A stretch of 64,000 nt of DNA from NCBI GenBank assembly GCA_964586455.1, contig CAZPHV010000004.1, positions 1-64,000 of the forward strand, in the 5' to 3' direction. Made by a program: the position numbers and the translations under genes. The DNA comes from Aquimonas sp964586455. GTDB lineage: Bacteria > Pseudomonadota > Gammaproteobacteria > Xanthomonadales > Xanthomonadaceae. Below the pieces are notes generated by a model. That model was not told the origin of the DNA and did not search any database. It saw only the letters and a list, made by a program, of their open reading frames with translations. Positions 8,010 through 18,582 of this stretch are shown here, in pieces; within the stretch, counting starts at the first letter, position 1; each line of letters begins with the position of its first letter.

Positions 8010-9491
8010 TCAGGCGTAGTCGTCGACCAGGCCCTGGCGGGCGCGGACGAGGACGGGTGCAGAGGTGCCGCTCTCGGCAGCAGCCGCGGTGTCGTCGAGC
8101 TTGCCGCGGCCTGCGGCGAAGCCCTCACGCTGCTGCGGCGCGTCCTGGTAGGCGGCACGCTCCTGACCCACTTGCGCGTCGGCGAGGCTGAAGCCTTGTT
8201 CTGCGAGCAGCTCGCGCAGTCGCGGGATCTGGGTTTCGAGCAGGCTGCGCACGTCGGCGCTGCGGCTGGCGAATTCGGCGCGGATCTCGTCACCGTTCAT
8301 TTCCAGACTGATTTCCAGCGGGCCGAGTTCGTCCGGCGAGAGCTTCAGCTCGGCTCGACTGACCTGCTGCGAAGCCATCCACAGCATCTGCTGGCTGAGC
8401 GTCGCGCTGAACTGGGGCGAGCCGGGCTCGACGCGTGCGCCGGGCATGACTGCGAGCATGGGCATCAGACTTTCGCGCACGGCCGAAGCCAGTTCGGCGC
8501 GCTCGGCGCCGATCGCTGCGGCCTGCAGGGCACCGACCACGGTCGACCCGCTGTCGCCTCGACGTGCGCTCAGCAGACCCTCTGCGCGGCCGGCGCCGGC
8601 GAGCAATGCGGCACTGTCGCCGGACTCCGCGTCAGCCACGCCGACGGCGGCTTCGCTGAAGCTTGCTGAGCTAGCCGCGAGCTTGGCTTGGGCTGCGCCG
8701 GCTGCCGCGCTGAAGTCGGCGGCCGGGCGCGGTGCGGCCGGGGTCGCGCTGTTCGACGCTGCAGGAGGCGCGGGCATGTCCGCAGGCAAGTCCGAGGAGC
8801 GAAGTGCGCCAGGGTGTTCGGGATCGATCGAGGCGGATGCCATCGGGCCGGCAGCGCGCGCTGCACTCGCTAGCGCGCTGGCCTCGGCGTTCACCGGGGC
8901 TCGTTCTGCAGCGTTTGATGTGGCGATGTTCGGCAGAGGGAGAGTGCGCGGGTTGACGCTAAGCGCGTCGATGCCATCGATTGCGCCCTCAGCGCCAGCA
9001 CCGGGCAGTGCCTCCACCGTGGTCGGCGGAACACTGGTGAGGGGGATGCGCGCCTGCGCCCAGGCCGAAGCCGGGTTCAAGGCGCCCGCATCAATGCCAC
9101 TGCGGTTTGCGAGTGGGGCGGGAAGAGCTGCGCGAGCGCCGTCTTCGCTCGGGCTTTCCGTGCCGCTCGTCTCCATGGCGCCGCTCGTAGCGGAGATGGA
9201 GAACACGGACAGGCCCGCCAAAGCGGGCGGAGGCGGCAACGGCGCCAGGCCCAGGGCCGCAAGCAGAGCGGGGTCCGGCCCATCGACCTCAACCGGATCG
9301 ACCGGCTCCTGCGCCAAGCCCGTCGCGACGGCCGGCAGGGCGGTGGGTTCGGCCTGGGTGATTGCGGGTTCGAGCTGTGCGAACAACGCGGCGAAGCCCG
9401 AGTCGGCCGCTGCATTGCTGTCGGCGCGCGCGCCTTGGCTGCGGGCATTGGCGCCGGCAAGGTTGGGCGCGGGCAGGGGCGCTGCGTTCAT
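8010..9491 (-). CDS. fliK: Flagellar hook-length control protein FliK
   Basis: The 493-residue protein acts as the ruler that stops hook growth and switches the flagellar export gate to filament substrates. The first ~360 residues are low-complexity and rich in Ala, Pro and Ser, as expected for the stretchable part. The C-terminal domain (~370-460) contains the conserved region with ELKLSPDELGPLEISLEMNG and a following helix (LRELLAEQGFSLADAQV). It overlaps the end of fliJ by 4 bases and is the last gene of the fliE-fliK series. Confidence 0.93.
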   Translation of the reverse strand: MNAAPLPAPNLAGANARSQGARADSNAAADSGFAALFAQLEPAITQAEPTALPAVATGLAQEPVDPVEVDGPDPALLAALGLAPLPPPPALAGLSVFSISATSGAMETSGTESPSEDGARAALPAPLANRSGIDAGALNPASAWAQARIPLTSVPPTTVEALPGAGAEGAIDGIDALSVNPRTLPLPNIATSNAAERAPVNAEASALASAARAAGPMASASIDPEHPGALRSSDLPADMPAPPAASNSATPAAPRPAADFSAAAGAAQAKLAASSASFSEAAVGVADAESGDSAALLAGAGRAEGLLSARRGDSGSTVVGALQAAAIGAERAELASAVRESLMPMLAVMPGARVEPGSPQFSATLSQQMLWMASQQVSRAELKLSPDELGPLEISLEMNGDEIRAEFASRSADVRSLLETQIPRLRELLAEQGFSLADAQVGQERAAYQDAPQQREGFAAGRGKLDDTAAAAESGTSAPVLVRARQGLVDDYA

Positions 9492-9925
9492 TTCGGATCT
9501 CCGCTGGCGCGCTGGTGCTGGCGCGCGGCGTGGTCGTCGAGTTCGCGTTGGGCGCGCTGGTTGTCGACATGGGCCTCGCGCTTGACGTAGGCGGCCGAGA
9601 GCTTCTCCAGCACCGCTTTTTCGCGACTGGCCAGCAGCAGGCGGCTGCGTTCGAGATCGCAGTTTTCCTCGGCGCGGCGTACGGCCTGCTGCTGCTGTTT
9701 CAGCGCGTCGTCGAGGCGGTCGAGGAAGGCGCGGCGATTGAGCAACTGGGCGGAGCTGGTGAGCTGCTCGGGCGGCTGCGCGTACTCGTGGGCGTACTTC
9801 GAGAGTTCATCCAGGCGCTGCTGGTGGGTTGCGAGGTGCTTGCTGCGTTCGGCCAGCGCGCGCGCGCGCTCGGTCTCGCGGTCGGCGGCAATTTGCTGAA
9901 TGGGGCGCAGGCGGTTGCTGTCCAT
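9488..9925 (-). CDS. fliJ: Flagellar export chaperone FliJ
   Basis: The 145-residue protein is almost wholly charged coiled coil (RLDDALKQQQQAVRRAEENC). It should form the gamma-like stalk inside the FliI hexamer of the flagellar export ATPase. Length and position between fliI and fliK are canonical. Sequence alone is weakly conserved in this family, so the call leans on order. It overlaps fliK by 4 bases and begins 11 bases after fliI ends. Confidence 0.9.
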   Translation of the reverse strand: MDSNRLRPIQQIAADRETERARALAERSKHLATHQQRLDELSKYAHEYAQPPEQLTSSAQLLNRRAFLDRLDDALKQQQQAVRRAEENCDLERSRLLLASREKAVLEKLSAAYVKREAHVDNQRAQRELDDHAARQHQRASGDPK

Positions 9926-9936
9926 ACCGGGGTTCC

Positions 9937-11301
9937 TCAGCTGCCTTCGTGGATCAGTTGCGAGAGTGCGGCGCGACTGCTGCTGATGTCTGCGGCGTCG
10001 GCCACATCCTGGTTGAGGAAGCGCATCAGCGAAGGCCAGCGCTTCAGCGCTTCGTCAACGCGCGGGTCCGAGCCACGCTGGTAGGCGCCGATCGAGATCA
10101 GATCCTTGTGGCTGGAGTAGGCCGACATCAGCTGGCGCACCTGGCTGATCTGCGCGCGCCAGTCAGCGTCGGTGATCTCGCTGACCACGCGACTGACCGA
10201 AGCCTCGACGTCGATCGCTGGGTAGCGGCCGCCTTCGGCCACCGCGCGCGAAAGCACGATGTGGCCGTCGAGGATGGCGCGGGCGGCGTCCGAGATTGGC
10301 TCGTGCACGTCGTCGCCTTCGGTCAGCACGGTGTAGAAGGCAGTAATCGAGCCGCGACCGGTTGCGCCATTGCCGGCACGCTCGACCAGCTGAGGCAGGC
10401 GTGCGAACACGCTGGGCGGGTAGCCGCGCGTGGTCGGCGGCTCGCCCACCGACAGGCCGATTTCACGCTGGGCTTGGGCGAAGCGGGTCAGTGAATCCAT
10501 CAGCAGCAGAACATTGCGGCCCTGGTCGCGGAAGTATTCGGCGATGGCCGTGGCGCGCCAGGCGCCATGCAGGCGCGCCAGGGGCGGGCGATCGGCGGGC
10601 GTGGCGACCACCACCGCGCGGTTCAGGCCCATCTGGCCCAGGGTGTTCTCGACGAAATCGCGCACCTCGCGGCCACGTTCGCCGATCAGGCCGACCACGA
10701 CTACGTCGGCCGAGGTGTAGCGGGTCATCATGCCCAGCAGGGTCGACTTGCCGACGCCAGAGCCGGCGAACAGGCCGACGCGCTGGCCGCGGCCGATCGG
10801 AATCAGCGCGTTGATCGCGCGCACGCCGACATCGAGTGACTGATGGATCGGCTCGCGCTGCAGCGGATTGATCACCGGCCCGGTCAGGCTGACGGTGGCG
10901 TCGCAGCGGAGCTCGCCGCGGCCGTCCAGCGGCACGCCTTCGCCATCGATCACGCGGCCGAGCAGGGCGTCGCCGACGCGCACGCCTGAAGCGCCGCCGG
11001 GTACCGGCACGACCCGCGCATTCGGCAGCAGCCCCTGCACTTCGGTGCTGGGCATCAGGAAGGTACGGTCGCCCGAGAAGCCGACGACTTCGGCATCGAC
11101 CCAGCTGCCGTCGGCGGTCTGCAGGCGGCAGTTCGCGCCCAGCGGCACTTCGCAGCCAACCGCTTCCAGAGTGAGGCCGACTACGCGCTTCAGCACGCCC
11201 TCGCGCAGGAACTCGCGGCTGCCCGGCGTGGGCGGCGCATGCCGGCGCAGGCGCGCAGCCAGACGCGTATTGCGGGCGTCGGTTTCAGGGCGGGTACTCA
11301 T
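9937..11301 (-). CDS. fliI: Flagellum-specific export ATPase FliI
   Basis: The 454-residue cytoplasmic ATPase energises flagellar protein export. It shows the Walker A loop GLFAGSGVGKSTLLGMM, the Walker B stretch NVLLLMDSLTRFAQAQREIG and the F1-beta-like region GYPPSVFARLPQLVERAG. Length is normal. Its start overlaps the fliH stop by 4 bases, which fits translational coupling with its regulator FliH. Confidence 0.97.
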   Translation of the reverse strand: MSTRPETDARNTRLAARLRRHAPPTPGSREFLREGVLKRVVGLTLEAVGCEVPLGANCRLQTADGSWVDAEVVGFSGDRTFLMPSTEVQGLLPNARVVPVPGGASGVRVGDALLGRVIDGEGVPLDGRGELRCDATVSLTGPVINPLQREPIHQSLDVGVRAINALIPIGRGQRVGLFAGSGVGKSTLLGMMTRYTSADVVVVGLIGERGREVRDFVENTLGQMGLNRAVVVATPADRPPLARLHGAWRATAIAEYFRDQGRNVLLLMDSLTRFAQAQREIGLSVGEPPTTRGYPPSVFARLPQLVERAGNGATGRGSITAFYTVLTEGDDVHEPISDAARAILDGHIVLSRAVAEGGRYPAIDVEASVSRVVSEITDADWRAQISQVRQLMSAYSSHKDLISIGAYQRGSDPRVDEALKRWPSLMRFLNQDVADAADISSSRAALSQLIHEGS

Positions 11302-11972
11302 GTCGGCGCTGCGTCCCCATCGTCGAGCTCGGATGGTTTGGCCTCGGCCAGCAGGCGCGGCAGGATCTGTTCCAGCCGGCTCGACAGGCGCGCATCCAGA
11401 CGAACGTCTTCGGCGTGCACGCGCAAGTCGCCGCGCGCCAGCGCAGGGTCGGCGATGATGCGCACGCCGCTGGTGGGCGGCAGCAGCGGCTCGACGGCGT
11501 CCAGGTCTTCGGGGTGCAGGCGCACTTCGACGCTGCGCGGCTTTTCGCCGAGGCTGTCGAGGGCTTCGCGGGTCAGCTTTGCGATCAGTGCGGGCTCGAT
11601 CGAATAGGCATGTCGCACCAGAGCGCCTGCCACCCGCGCGGCGAGTTCGGCGAGCGCCTGTTCAACATCACCTTCAAGCTCGGCCATCGGCCTCGAGAAT
11701 GCATCGAGAATGCCTTCCAGCCGCGCCTGCAGGCGACGCATTTCGGTCTGTGCCTGCGCCAAACCTTCGGCGTGGCCGGCGGCGAAGCCTTCGTCGTGGG
11801 CCGCGCTTTGAATAGCTTCGATCTCTTCCAGCGAGGGCGGTTGCGGCAAGGGGTCGTCGAGCTCGGTCTCGCTGGCGACGGCCGGCGGCGCATCCAGGCT
11901 CGGCACCTCCCAGCGTTTAAGCTCGGGCGAGTCGCCGAGCATGCGAACGGGCCCGACCGGCGCGGCGCTCAC
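11298..11972 (-). CDS. fliH: Flagellar assembly protein FliH
   Basis: The 224-residue protein should dimerise and tether or restrain the FliI ATPase at the export gate. An acidic, Pro-rich N terminus is followed by a helical region with small-residue repeats (AHDEGFAAGHAEGLAQAQTE) and the C-terminal FliH/VATPase-E-like domain (EVRLHPEDLDAVEPL). It overlaps fliG and fliI by 4 bases each, as usual in this operon. Confidence 0.93.
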   Translation of the reverse strand: MSAAPVGPVRMLGDSPELKRWEVPSLDAPPAVASETELDDPLPQPPSLEEIEAIQSAAHDEGFAAGHAEGLAQAQTEMRRLQARLEGILDAFSRPMAELEGDVEQALAELAARVAGALVRHAYSIEPALIAKLTREALDSLGEKPRSVEVRLHPEDLDAVEPLLPPTSGVRIIADPALARGDLRVHAEDVRLDARLSSRLEQILPRLLAEAKPSELDDGDAAPT

Positions 11973-12976
11973 AGCAGTTCCTCGGTCTTGGTGCCGAGCT
12001 GGATCTCACCGGCATCGGCCATCTTGCGGACGATGGTGAGGATCTCCTTCTGTGCGGCCTCGACATCGGACAGGCGCGCGGGGCCGCGCACTTCCATGTC
12101 CTCGACCAGCATGGCCGCCGCCCGCTGCGACATGTTCTTGAGGATCTTGTCCTTGACCTTGGCGTCGGCGCCGCGCAGGGCCAAGCCGAGCTTGTCGCTC
12201 TGCACCTCGCGCAGCACGGTCTGGATCGAGCGGTCGTCAAGGTCGGCGACGTTGTCGAAGACGAACATCAGCTCCTGGATCTGGTTGCACAGCTCGGGGT
12301 CGATGTCGCGGATGCCGTTGCTGATCTGCTGCTCGGTATTGGTGTCGAGGAAGTTGATGATGTCCGCCGCCACCTTGACGCCGCCGACCTGGCTCTGGTT
12401 CATGCCCTGGTTGCCGGCGAAGCGCTTCTCCATGATGTCGTTGAGCTCGTTCAGCGCGTTCGGCGGGATGCCCTCGAGTGTGGCGATGCGCATCAGTGCG
12501 TCGACGCGGGTGCGTGCCGGCAGCAGCTTGATCACGTCGGCGGCCTGGTCGCTCTCCAGAAAGCTCAGGACGATGGCGATGATCTGCGGATGCTCGTTGC
12601 GGATCAGGTCGGCGATCGAGCGCGGATCCATCCATTTCAGCGTCTCGAGCCCCTTGCTGTTGCGGCCGAGCAGGATGCGTTCGATCAGGCCGCCCGCCTT
12701 GTCCTCGCCCAGCGCCTGCACCAGCACCTTGCGCACGTAGTCGTCCGCGCCGAGGCCGAAGGAGGTCTGGCTCTGCAGGTCTTCGACGAAATCGTCGACC
12801 ACGTCGATCACCTGGTCGCGGGTGACATTGCTGATCGTCGCCATCGCCACGCCGAGCTTCTGCACTTCCTTGGCGCTGAGCTGGCGCAGCACTTCCGCCG
12901 CCTCGGCTTCGCCCAGCGACATCAGCAGGACGGCGGCACGCTGGGTGCCGGTGAGTTTGTCGTTCGGATCAGGCAT
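11969..12976 (-). CDS. fliG: Flagellar motor switch protein FliG
   Basis: The 335-residue protein is part of the cytoplasmic C ring and carries the torque-generating surface facing the stator. The N domain (TGTQRAAVLLMSLGEAEAAE) binds FliF, the middle domain holds the EHPQ motif (NEHPQIIAIVLSFL), and the C domain with charged residues (DLDDRSIQTVLREVQSDKL) follows. It overlaps fliF by 8 bases and fliH by 4. Confidence 0.97.
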   Translation of the reverse strand: MPDPNDKLTGTQRAAVLLMSLGEAEAAEVLRQLSAKEVQKLGVAMATISNVTRDQVIDVVDDFVEDLQSQTSFGLGADDYVRKVLVQALGEDKAGGLIERILLGRNSKGLETLKWMDPRSIADLIRNEHPQIIAIVLSFLESDQAADVIKLLPARTRVDALMRIATLEGIPPNALNELNDIMEKRFAGNQGMNQSQVGGVKVAADIINFLDTNTEQQISNGIRDIDPELCNQIQELMFVFDNVADLDDRSIQTVLREVQSDKLGLALRGADAKVKDKILKNMSQRAAAMLVEDMEVRGPARLSDVEAAQKEILTIVRKMADAGEIQLGTKTEELL

Positions 12977-14687
12977 CGGCGGCCACCCAGTTCTTCACCA
13001 CCTGGGCCACGATTTTCGGGTCCTGTGCCACGGTACTCCTCGCCAGCTGCAGTTTCTCGTCCAGGGTCTTGGCAGCGGCGAGCATGGCCTCGCGCTGTTC
13101 GCGGGTGTTGTTGACCTGGCCGGGCAGCATGCGCACGTTGTCCCCTTCCTCGCCGCCTTCGGTCTCGCCGCTGAGCAGGGGCAGGTCGCTCTCGTCGGCC
13201 GCGATCTCATCGCGGCGGCGCGGCACCGGACCCAGCAGGGTGCGGATCACCGGCCGCACCACGAACAGGATCAGCATCATCACCAGCAGCAGGCCGCCGC
13301 CGTACTTCAGCAGCGGCCAGAACCAGGGCTGTTCAGTCAGTGGGATGCTCATGTCCATCGGAACCGGTGCTTCGCGCAAGAAGGGCGCGTTCATCACGCT
13401 GACCGCATCGCCGCGAGCATCACTGAAGCCAATCGCCTGCTTCACCAGTTGCTCGACCTGGGCCAGCTGCTCGGCCGACAGCGGCTGCAGTGCGGGCAGG
13501 GCGACTGCGACCGGCGCTGCGGCCGGATCGGCGGCCGGGTCCGCCGCGGGATCGGCGGCGGGGTCTGCCGCTGCAGGTGCAGCAGCCGGGTCGGGCACGG
13601 ACAGCACGTGATCGATCAGCACGGCCGCGGTGATCCGCTGCACGCGGCCGGTGTCGTTGCGGCTGTGGCTGACCGTGCGGTCCATCTCGAAGTTGCGGGT
13701 GGCCGAGCGCGAGGCGCTCTGCGGGCCCTCGCCGGCCGCAGCCGCGTCGGCGCCGGGCGGCGTGTTGGCTGTGGCACCGGGCACGCCTTCGTTCGGTGGT
13801 GCGCTGGTGGTGCTTTCGGCGACCTGCTCCGAGCGCAGTTTGGCCGGGTCGGGCACGAAGCTCTCGCGCGCTTCCTCGATCACCGAGAAATCCATGTCGA
13901 CACTGACCTGGGCGCTGACCCTGCCAGGACCGGCGAACGGCTCCAGCAGCTGCTGGATGCGCGCCACCAGGGTTTCCTCCAGCCGACGGCGCTGCTCGAA
14001 CTGCAGCGCGGCCAGCACATTGGGGTCGTTCGGATCGTTGTTGGTGAGCAGGCGCCCGGCCTGATCGATCACGGTGACGCGTTCGGTGGCGAGATCGGGA
14101 ATGCTGCTGGCGACCAGATGCACGATCGCGGCGACCTGGTCGCGCTCCAGCTGGCGGCCCGGATAGAGCTGCAGCATCACCGAAGCTGAGGCCGGTTGGC
14201 GCGCGCGCGTGAACGCGCTGGGCTTGGGCAGGGCCAGGTGCACGCGTGCCTCACGCACCGGGCGCAGCTCGCTGACGGTGCGCGCGATTTCCATTTCCAG
14301 CGCGTGCTGGTAGCGCGCGCCCTCGACGAACTGGCTGGTGCCAAAGCCCGGGTTCTGGTTGATCGATTCGATGCCCGGGCGGGTGGTCTGCGGCAGGCCT
14401 TGCGTGGCCAGCAGCATGCGCGCCTCGCGCACCCGCGCCTCCGGCACGCGGATGGCGCCGCTGACGGCGTCGATCTCGTTCGGAATCTGTGCGCCGCGCA
14501 GCGCACTGACCACCTCTGCGGCATCGCGATCGGGCAGGCCGGAATACAGGGTCACGTAGTTCGGCGACAGCGACCAGAAGAAGCCGGCAATGCCGAGTGC
14601 GACCGCCGCGGCCAACGCCAGCAGTAGGCCGGCCTGGCGTACGGCCGGGATGTCCTTGACCTGGGAGAGGGTGAGCTGGGTATCCAT
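12969..14687 (-). CDS. fliF: Flagellar MS-ring protein FliF
   Basis: The 572-residue protein forms the membrane ring on which the basal body is built. A first membrane segment lies at about residues 20-40. The periplasmic ring-building motifs follow (RVHLALPKPSAF; conserved near residues 150-160), and a second membrane segment (PLLKYGGGLLLVMMLILFVV) precedes the cytoplasmic FliG-binding tail. An unusual feature is a run of Asp-Pro-Ala-Ala repeats at about residues 370-395, encoded by near-identical 12-base units around 13515-13590. The gene starts 16 bases after fliE. Confidence 0.96.
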   Translation of the reverse strand: MDTQLTLSQVKDIPAVRQAGLLLALAAAVALGIAGFFWSLSPNYVTLYSGLPDRDAAEVVSALRGAQIPNEIDAVSGAIRVPEARVREARMLLATQGLPQTTRPGIESINQNPGFGTSQFVEGARYQHALEMEIARTVSELRPVREARVHLALPKPSAFTRARQPASASVMLQLYPGRQLERDQVAAIVHLVASSIPDLATERVTVIDQAGRLLTNNDPNDPNVLAALQFEQRRRLEETLVARIQQLLEPFAGPGRVSAQVSVDMDFSVIEEARESFVPDPAKLRSEQVAESTTSAPPNEGVPGATANTPPGADAAAAGEGPQSASRSATRNFEMDRTVSHSRNDTGRVQRITAAVLIDHVLSVPDPAAAPAAADPAADPAADPAADPAAAPVAVALPALQPLSAEQLAQVEQLVKQAIGFSDARGDAVSVMNAPFLREAPVPMDMSIPLTEQPWFWPLLKYGGGLLLVMMLILFVVRPVIRTLLGPVPRRRDEIAADESDLPLLSGETEGGEEGDNVRMLPGQVNNTREQREAMLAAAKTLDEKLQLARSTVAQDPKIVAQVVKNWVAADA

Positions 14688-14703
14688 CGCTGGGCGTCCG
14701 TGC

Positions 14704-15036
14704 TTACAGCGGCATGTTCATGACGTCCTGGTAGGCCTGGACCAGCCGGTTGCGCACCTCAACGGTGGCGCGAAAGCTGACCGAGGCCTGCTGCGAGGCG
14801 AGCATCACCCGCACCAGGTCGACGTTGGGATCACCCATCTCGAAAGCCTTGGCCAAGGCGGCCGATTCGTTCTGTTCGCCATTGACCTGATTGACCGCAC
14901 GCTTGAGCGTGTTGCCGAAACTGCCCTCGGCCGCAGCCGGGGGCGGGGTCTCCACCGGGCTGGGCCGGCTGCTTTGCAGCTGCCCCTGCAGACTTCGGAT
15001 CTGCGAGAGGATGGCGTTGATGCTGGCGTCGCTCAT
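14704..15036 (-). CDS. fliE: Flagellar hook-basal body protein FliE
   Basis: The 110-residue protein joins the MS ring to the proximal rod. The conserved C-terminal half is present: MGDPNVDLVRVMLASQQASV, then FRATVEVRNRLVQAYQDVMNMPL-like ending. It is the first gene of the fliE-F-G-H-I-J-K transcription unit, which begins just after fleQ, with a sigma-54-type promoter at 15078-15092 in the intervening gap. Confidence 0.95.
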   Translation of the reverse strand: MSDASINAILSQIRSLQGQLQSSRPSPVETPPPAAAEGSFGNTLKRAVNQVNGEQNESAALAKAFEMGDPNVDLVRVMLASQQASVSFRATVEVRNRLVQAYQDVMNMPL

Positions 15037-15077
15037 GGAGGGCCTGGACCGTCCTGACGGGATTCAGGCTGGACGAG

Positions 15078-15092
15078 GCAAGAGCTGTGCCG
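15078..15092 (-). promoter_or_regulatory. Sigma-54 promoter of the fliE operon
   Basis: Read on the minus strand the 65-base gap between fleQ and fliE contains CGGCAC-AGCTC-TTGC, matching the -24/-12 consensus TGGCAC-N5-TTGC at all but one position and with the exact spacing. It lies about 42 bases upstream of the fliE ATG. RpoN and its activator FleQ are encoded immediately upstream. Confidence 0.75.
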
Positions 15093-15101
15093 AGAGGCTT
15101 G

Positions 15102-16515
<1,414 letters not shown>

Positions 16516-16523
<8 letters not shown>

Positions 16524-16899
16524 GACCTCGCTCCCCGGCGAGACGCGCCAGGATGGGCATGACTTCCTGGACGTAATTGAGCTTGCTGATGAAGGCATCA
16601 GCGCCTGCGCGCGCCGCATGCTCGCGGTGCTCGGCGTCATCGAAATGGCTGGCGATCACGATGTAGGGCGGCGCAGTCTGTGCCTTGATCAGGCGTGTCG
16701 CCTGCAGGCCGCCCATCTCGGGCATGGCAAGGTCCATCAGTACTACGGCGGGTTTCAGCTGCTCGGTCTGGGCGATGGCCTCAAGCCCGTTCATCGCGCG
16801 GCCGACCACCTCCAGCCAACCGACGTTGCGGAAGTGCCGCATCGCCGCGTTGAGGAAGCCATCGTGATCATCGACCAGCAGGACGGTAAGGCGGTTCAT
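16516..16899 (-). CDS. vemR: Single-domain response regulator VemR
   Basis: The 127-residue protein is a receiver domain with no output domain. The acidic pocket D10-D11, phosphoacceptor D56 (VVLMDLAMPEMGG) and a conserved Lys in FISKLNY are present. In Xanthomonas the receiver protein VemR lies between rpoN2 and fleQ and controls motility, exopolysaccharide and virulence. The order and size are the same here, hence the symbol. Its ATG overlaps the rpoN stop (ATGA), and its 3' end overlaps fleQ, so rpoN-vemR-fleQ should be one coupled operon. Confidence 0.88.
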
Positions 16900-18353
16900 T
16901 GGGCAGTTCTCGTAAGGTGGGGGACGCGTGGCGCACGGGTATCACCCATGGCCTGCAGACGGCGCTCCTTGGCGGAGCCGATGCCGAGCATTTCGCGGTA
17001 TTTCGCAACCGTGCGGCGGGCAATGCTGACGCCCTGGCGCGCCAGCAAGCTGACGATGGTGTCATCGGCCAGCGGCGCCGAGGGGTTTTCGGCCTCGATC
17101 AGGCGCTTGACCATCGCGCGCACGGCGACACCGGCCACCGAGGCACCTTCCAGCCGAACGGCGAAGAAGTACTTCAGCTCGAACGTGCCGCGCGGGGTCT
17201 GCACGTACTTGCCGGTGGTGATGCGCGAGATCGAGGATTCGTGCATGCCGATCGCATCCGCCACCTCGCGCAGGGTCAGCGGGCCCATGCCCTCTTCACC
17301 GCGGTCGAAGAAGTTGAGCTGGCGCTCGACGATTGCCTGGGTGGTTTTCAGCAGGGTGTCGTAACGCATCGACAGGCCGCGGGTCAGCCAGCGCGCGTCC
17401 TGCAGCAGCTCGCGCATCTTCTTGGCGCCGGCGTCGTCCTGCGAGGCGCTCTCGAGCAGGGCTTCGCAGACCGGGCTGATCCGCACCTTGGGCGCGGTCA
17501 GCGGGTTCAGGCTGACCACCCAATTGCCATTGCGAGCTTTGCGCACGATCACGTCCGGCACCACGTACTGCTGCGGTTCCGGCGCCGAGTTCGAGCCGGG
17601 CTTGGGGTCGAGCGACATGATCAGGCGCTCGGCGCAGATCACCTCATCGGCGCTGACGTCGAGCGCATCGGCGATCGCGTTGTGGTCGTGCTCGGCCATC
17701 AGCTGCAGGTGCTCGGAGACCATGCGCAGGGCCAGGCCGTGGCCGGGTTCGTCGTGGTCGCGCTGCTCCAGCTGCACCAGCAGGCATTCGCGCAGATCGA
17801 TCGCACCGTAGCCGGCAGGCTCAAGACGCAGCAGCTTCTGGCGGATTCCGGCCAGGCGCAGCGGGTCAATGCCGCGCGCGCGGGCAGCATCCGCGAGTGC
17901 CTGCAGCGACAGTTCCAGATAGCCGGCATCGTCGACCTGGTCAATCAGCCAGGCGGCGGCTTCGAGCTCCTCGGGCCGGTGCAGTTCAAGGCTCAGCTGT
18001 TCAAGAAGACGCTGACGGATGCCGCCGGTTTCACGCGCCACGCAGCGGGCCAGCGGGTCGTCGTCGTCGCTGCCACTGCCGCTGACGCGACTCAAACCGG
18101 CTTCGATGAAGTCACTGGGCAGGTCCTCGCGGGGGCCGTCCATTGAGTCTTCCAACTCAACCTGGGCCGCTTCGGCTGCCTCATCGGACGGCTCGTCGTC
18201 CGCGTCGGTCTCCAGCAGCGGGTTTTCGTCGAGGGCCCGGTTGACCTCGGCTTCCAGCTCGATGGCGTTCAGATGCAGCAGACGGATCGACTGCAGCAAC
18301 TGAGGTGTCAGGCTGAGCGTTTGACTGAGCTGCTGGCGCATGCCCTGTTTCAT
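16896..18353 (-). CDS. rpoN: RNA polymerase sigma-54 factor RpoN
   Basis: The 485-residue sigma factor recognises -24/-12 promoters. The N-terminal activator-interacting region is Gln/Leu-rich (QQLSQTLSLTPQLLQSIRLL), an acidic linker follows, and the C terminus holds the RpoN box ARRTVAKYRE (within GVSIARRTVAKYREMLG). I chose ATG 18353, giving MKQGMRQQLSQ as in the family, with AGGGG about 7 bases upstream. The longer frame from 18404 is not coding. Its place in the flagellar cluster suggests the flagellum-dedicated paralogue called rpoN2 in Xanthomonas. Whether a second rpoN exists cannot be seen here. Confidence 0.95.
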   Translation of the reverse strand: MKQGMRQQLSQTLSLTPQLLQSIRLLHLNAIELEAEVNRALDENPLLETDADDEPSDEAAEAAQVELEDSMDGPREDLPSDFIEAGLSRVSGSGSDDDDPLARCVARETGGIRQRLLEQLSLELHRPEELEAAAWLIDQVDDAGYLELSLQALADAARARGIDPLRLAGIRQKLLRLEPAGYGAIDLRECLLVQLEQRDHDEPGHGLALRMVSEHLQLMAEHDHNAIADALDVSADEVICAERLIMSLDPKPGSNSAPEPQQYVVPDVIVRKARNGNWVVSLNPLTAPKVRISPVCEALLESASQDDAGAKKMRELLQDARWLTRGLSMRYDTLLKTTQAIVERQLNFFDRGEEGMGPLTLREVADAIGMHESSISRITTGKYVQTPRGTFELKYFFAVRLEGASVAGVAVRAMVKRLIEAENPSAPLADDTIVSLLARQGVSIARRTVAKYREMLGIGSAKERRLQAMGDTRAPRVPHLTRTAQ

Positions 18354-18441
18354 GGGAACCCCTGAAGTATGCCGCAGCCCGACCAACGGGAACGTACTGA
18401 ACATTCTCGGCGCGGAACGACGGAAACTTAATCAGGGTAAG

Positions 18442-18466
18442 CCCTACATGAGTAGGGGTATTCCCC
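18442..18466. promoter_or_regulatory. Candidate NarL/FixJ-type operator upstream of rpoN
   Basis: Two abutting inverted repeats, CCCTAC-ATGA-GTAGGG and GGGG-TATT-CCCC, lie about 90 bases upstream of the rpoN start. On the minus strand they read TACCCC-TACTCAT, and both TACCCCT and TACTCAT fit the NarL heptamer TACYYMT. A NarL/LuxR-type response regulator gene ends 117 bases away at 18583. The sites may be its target, or that of another regulator. Confidence 0.5.
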
Positions 18467-18582
18467 ACAAAAACGGAAATCCGGCGGTCTGGAAGGCAAA
18501 ACAGCGGTGGTTTTGACGGACGCTTCGGGCAGGAATGGGCTCAAGTGCCGCGGTGTGCCCGGCCTGCGACGGGTGAATGGCG

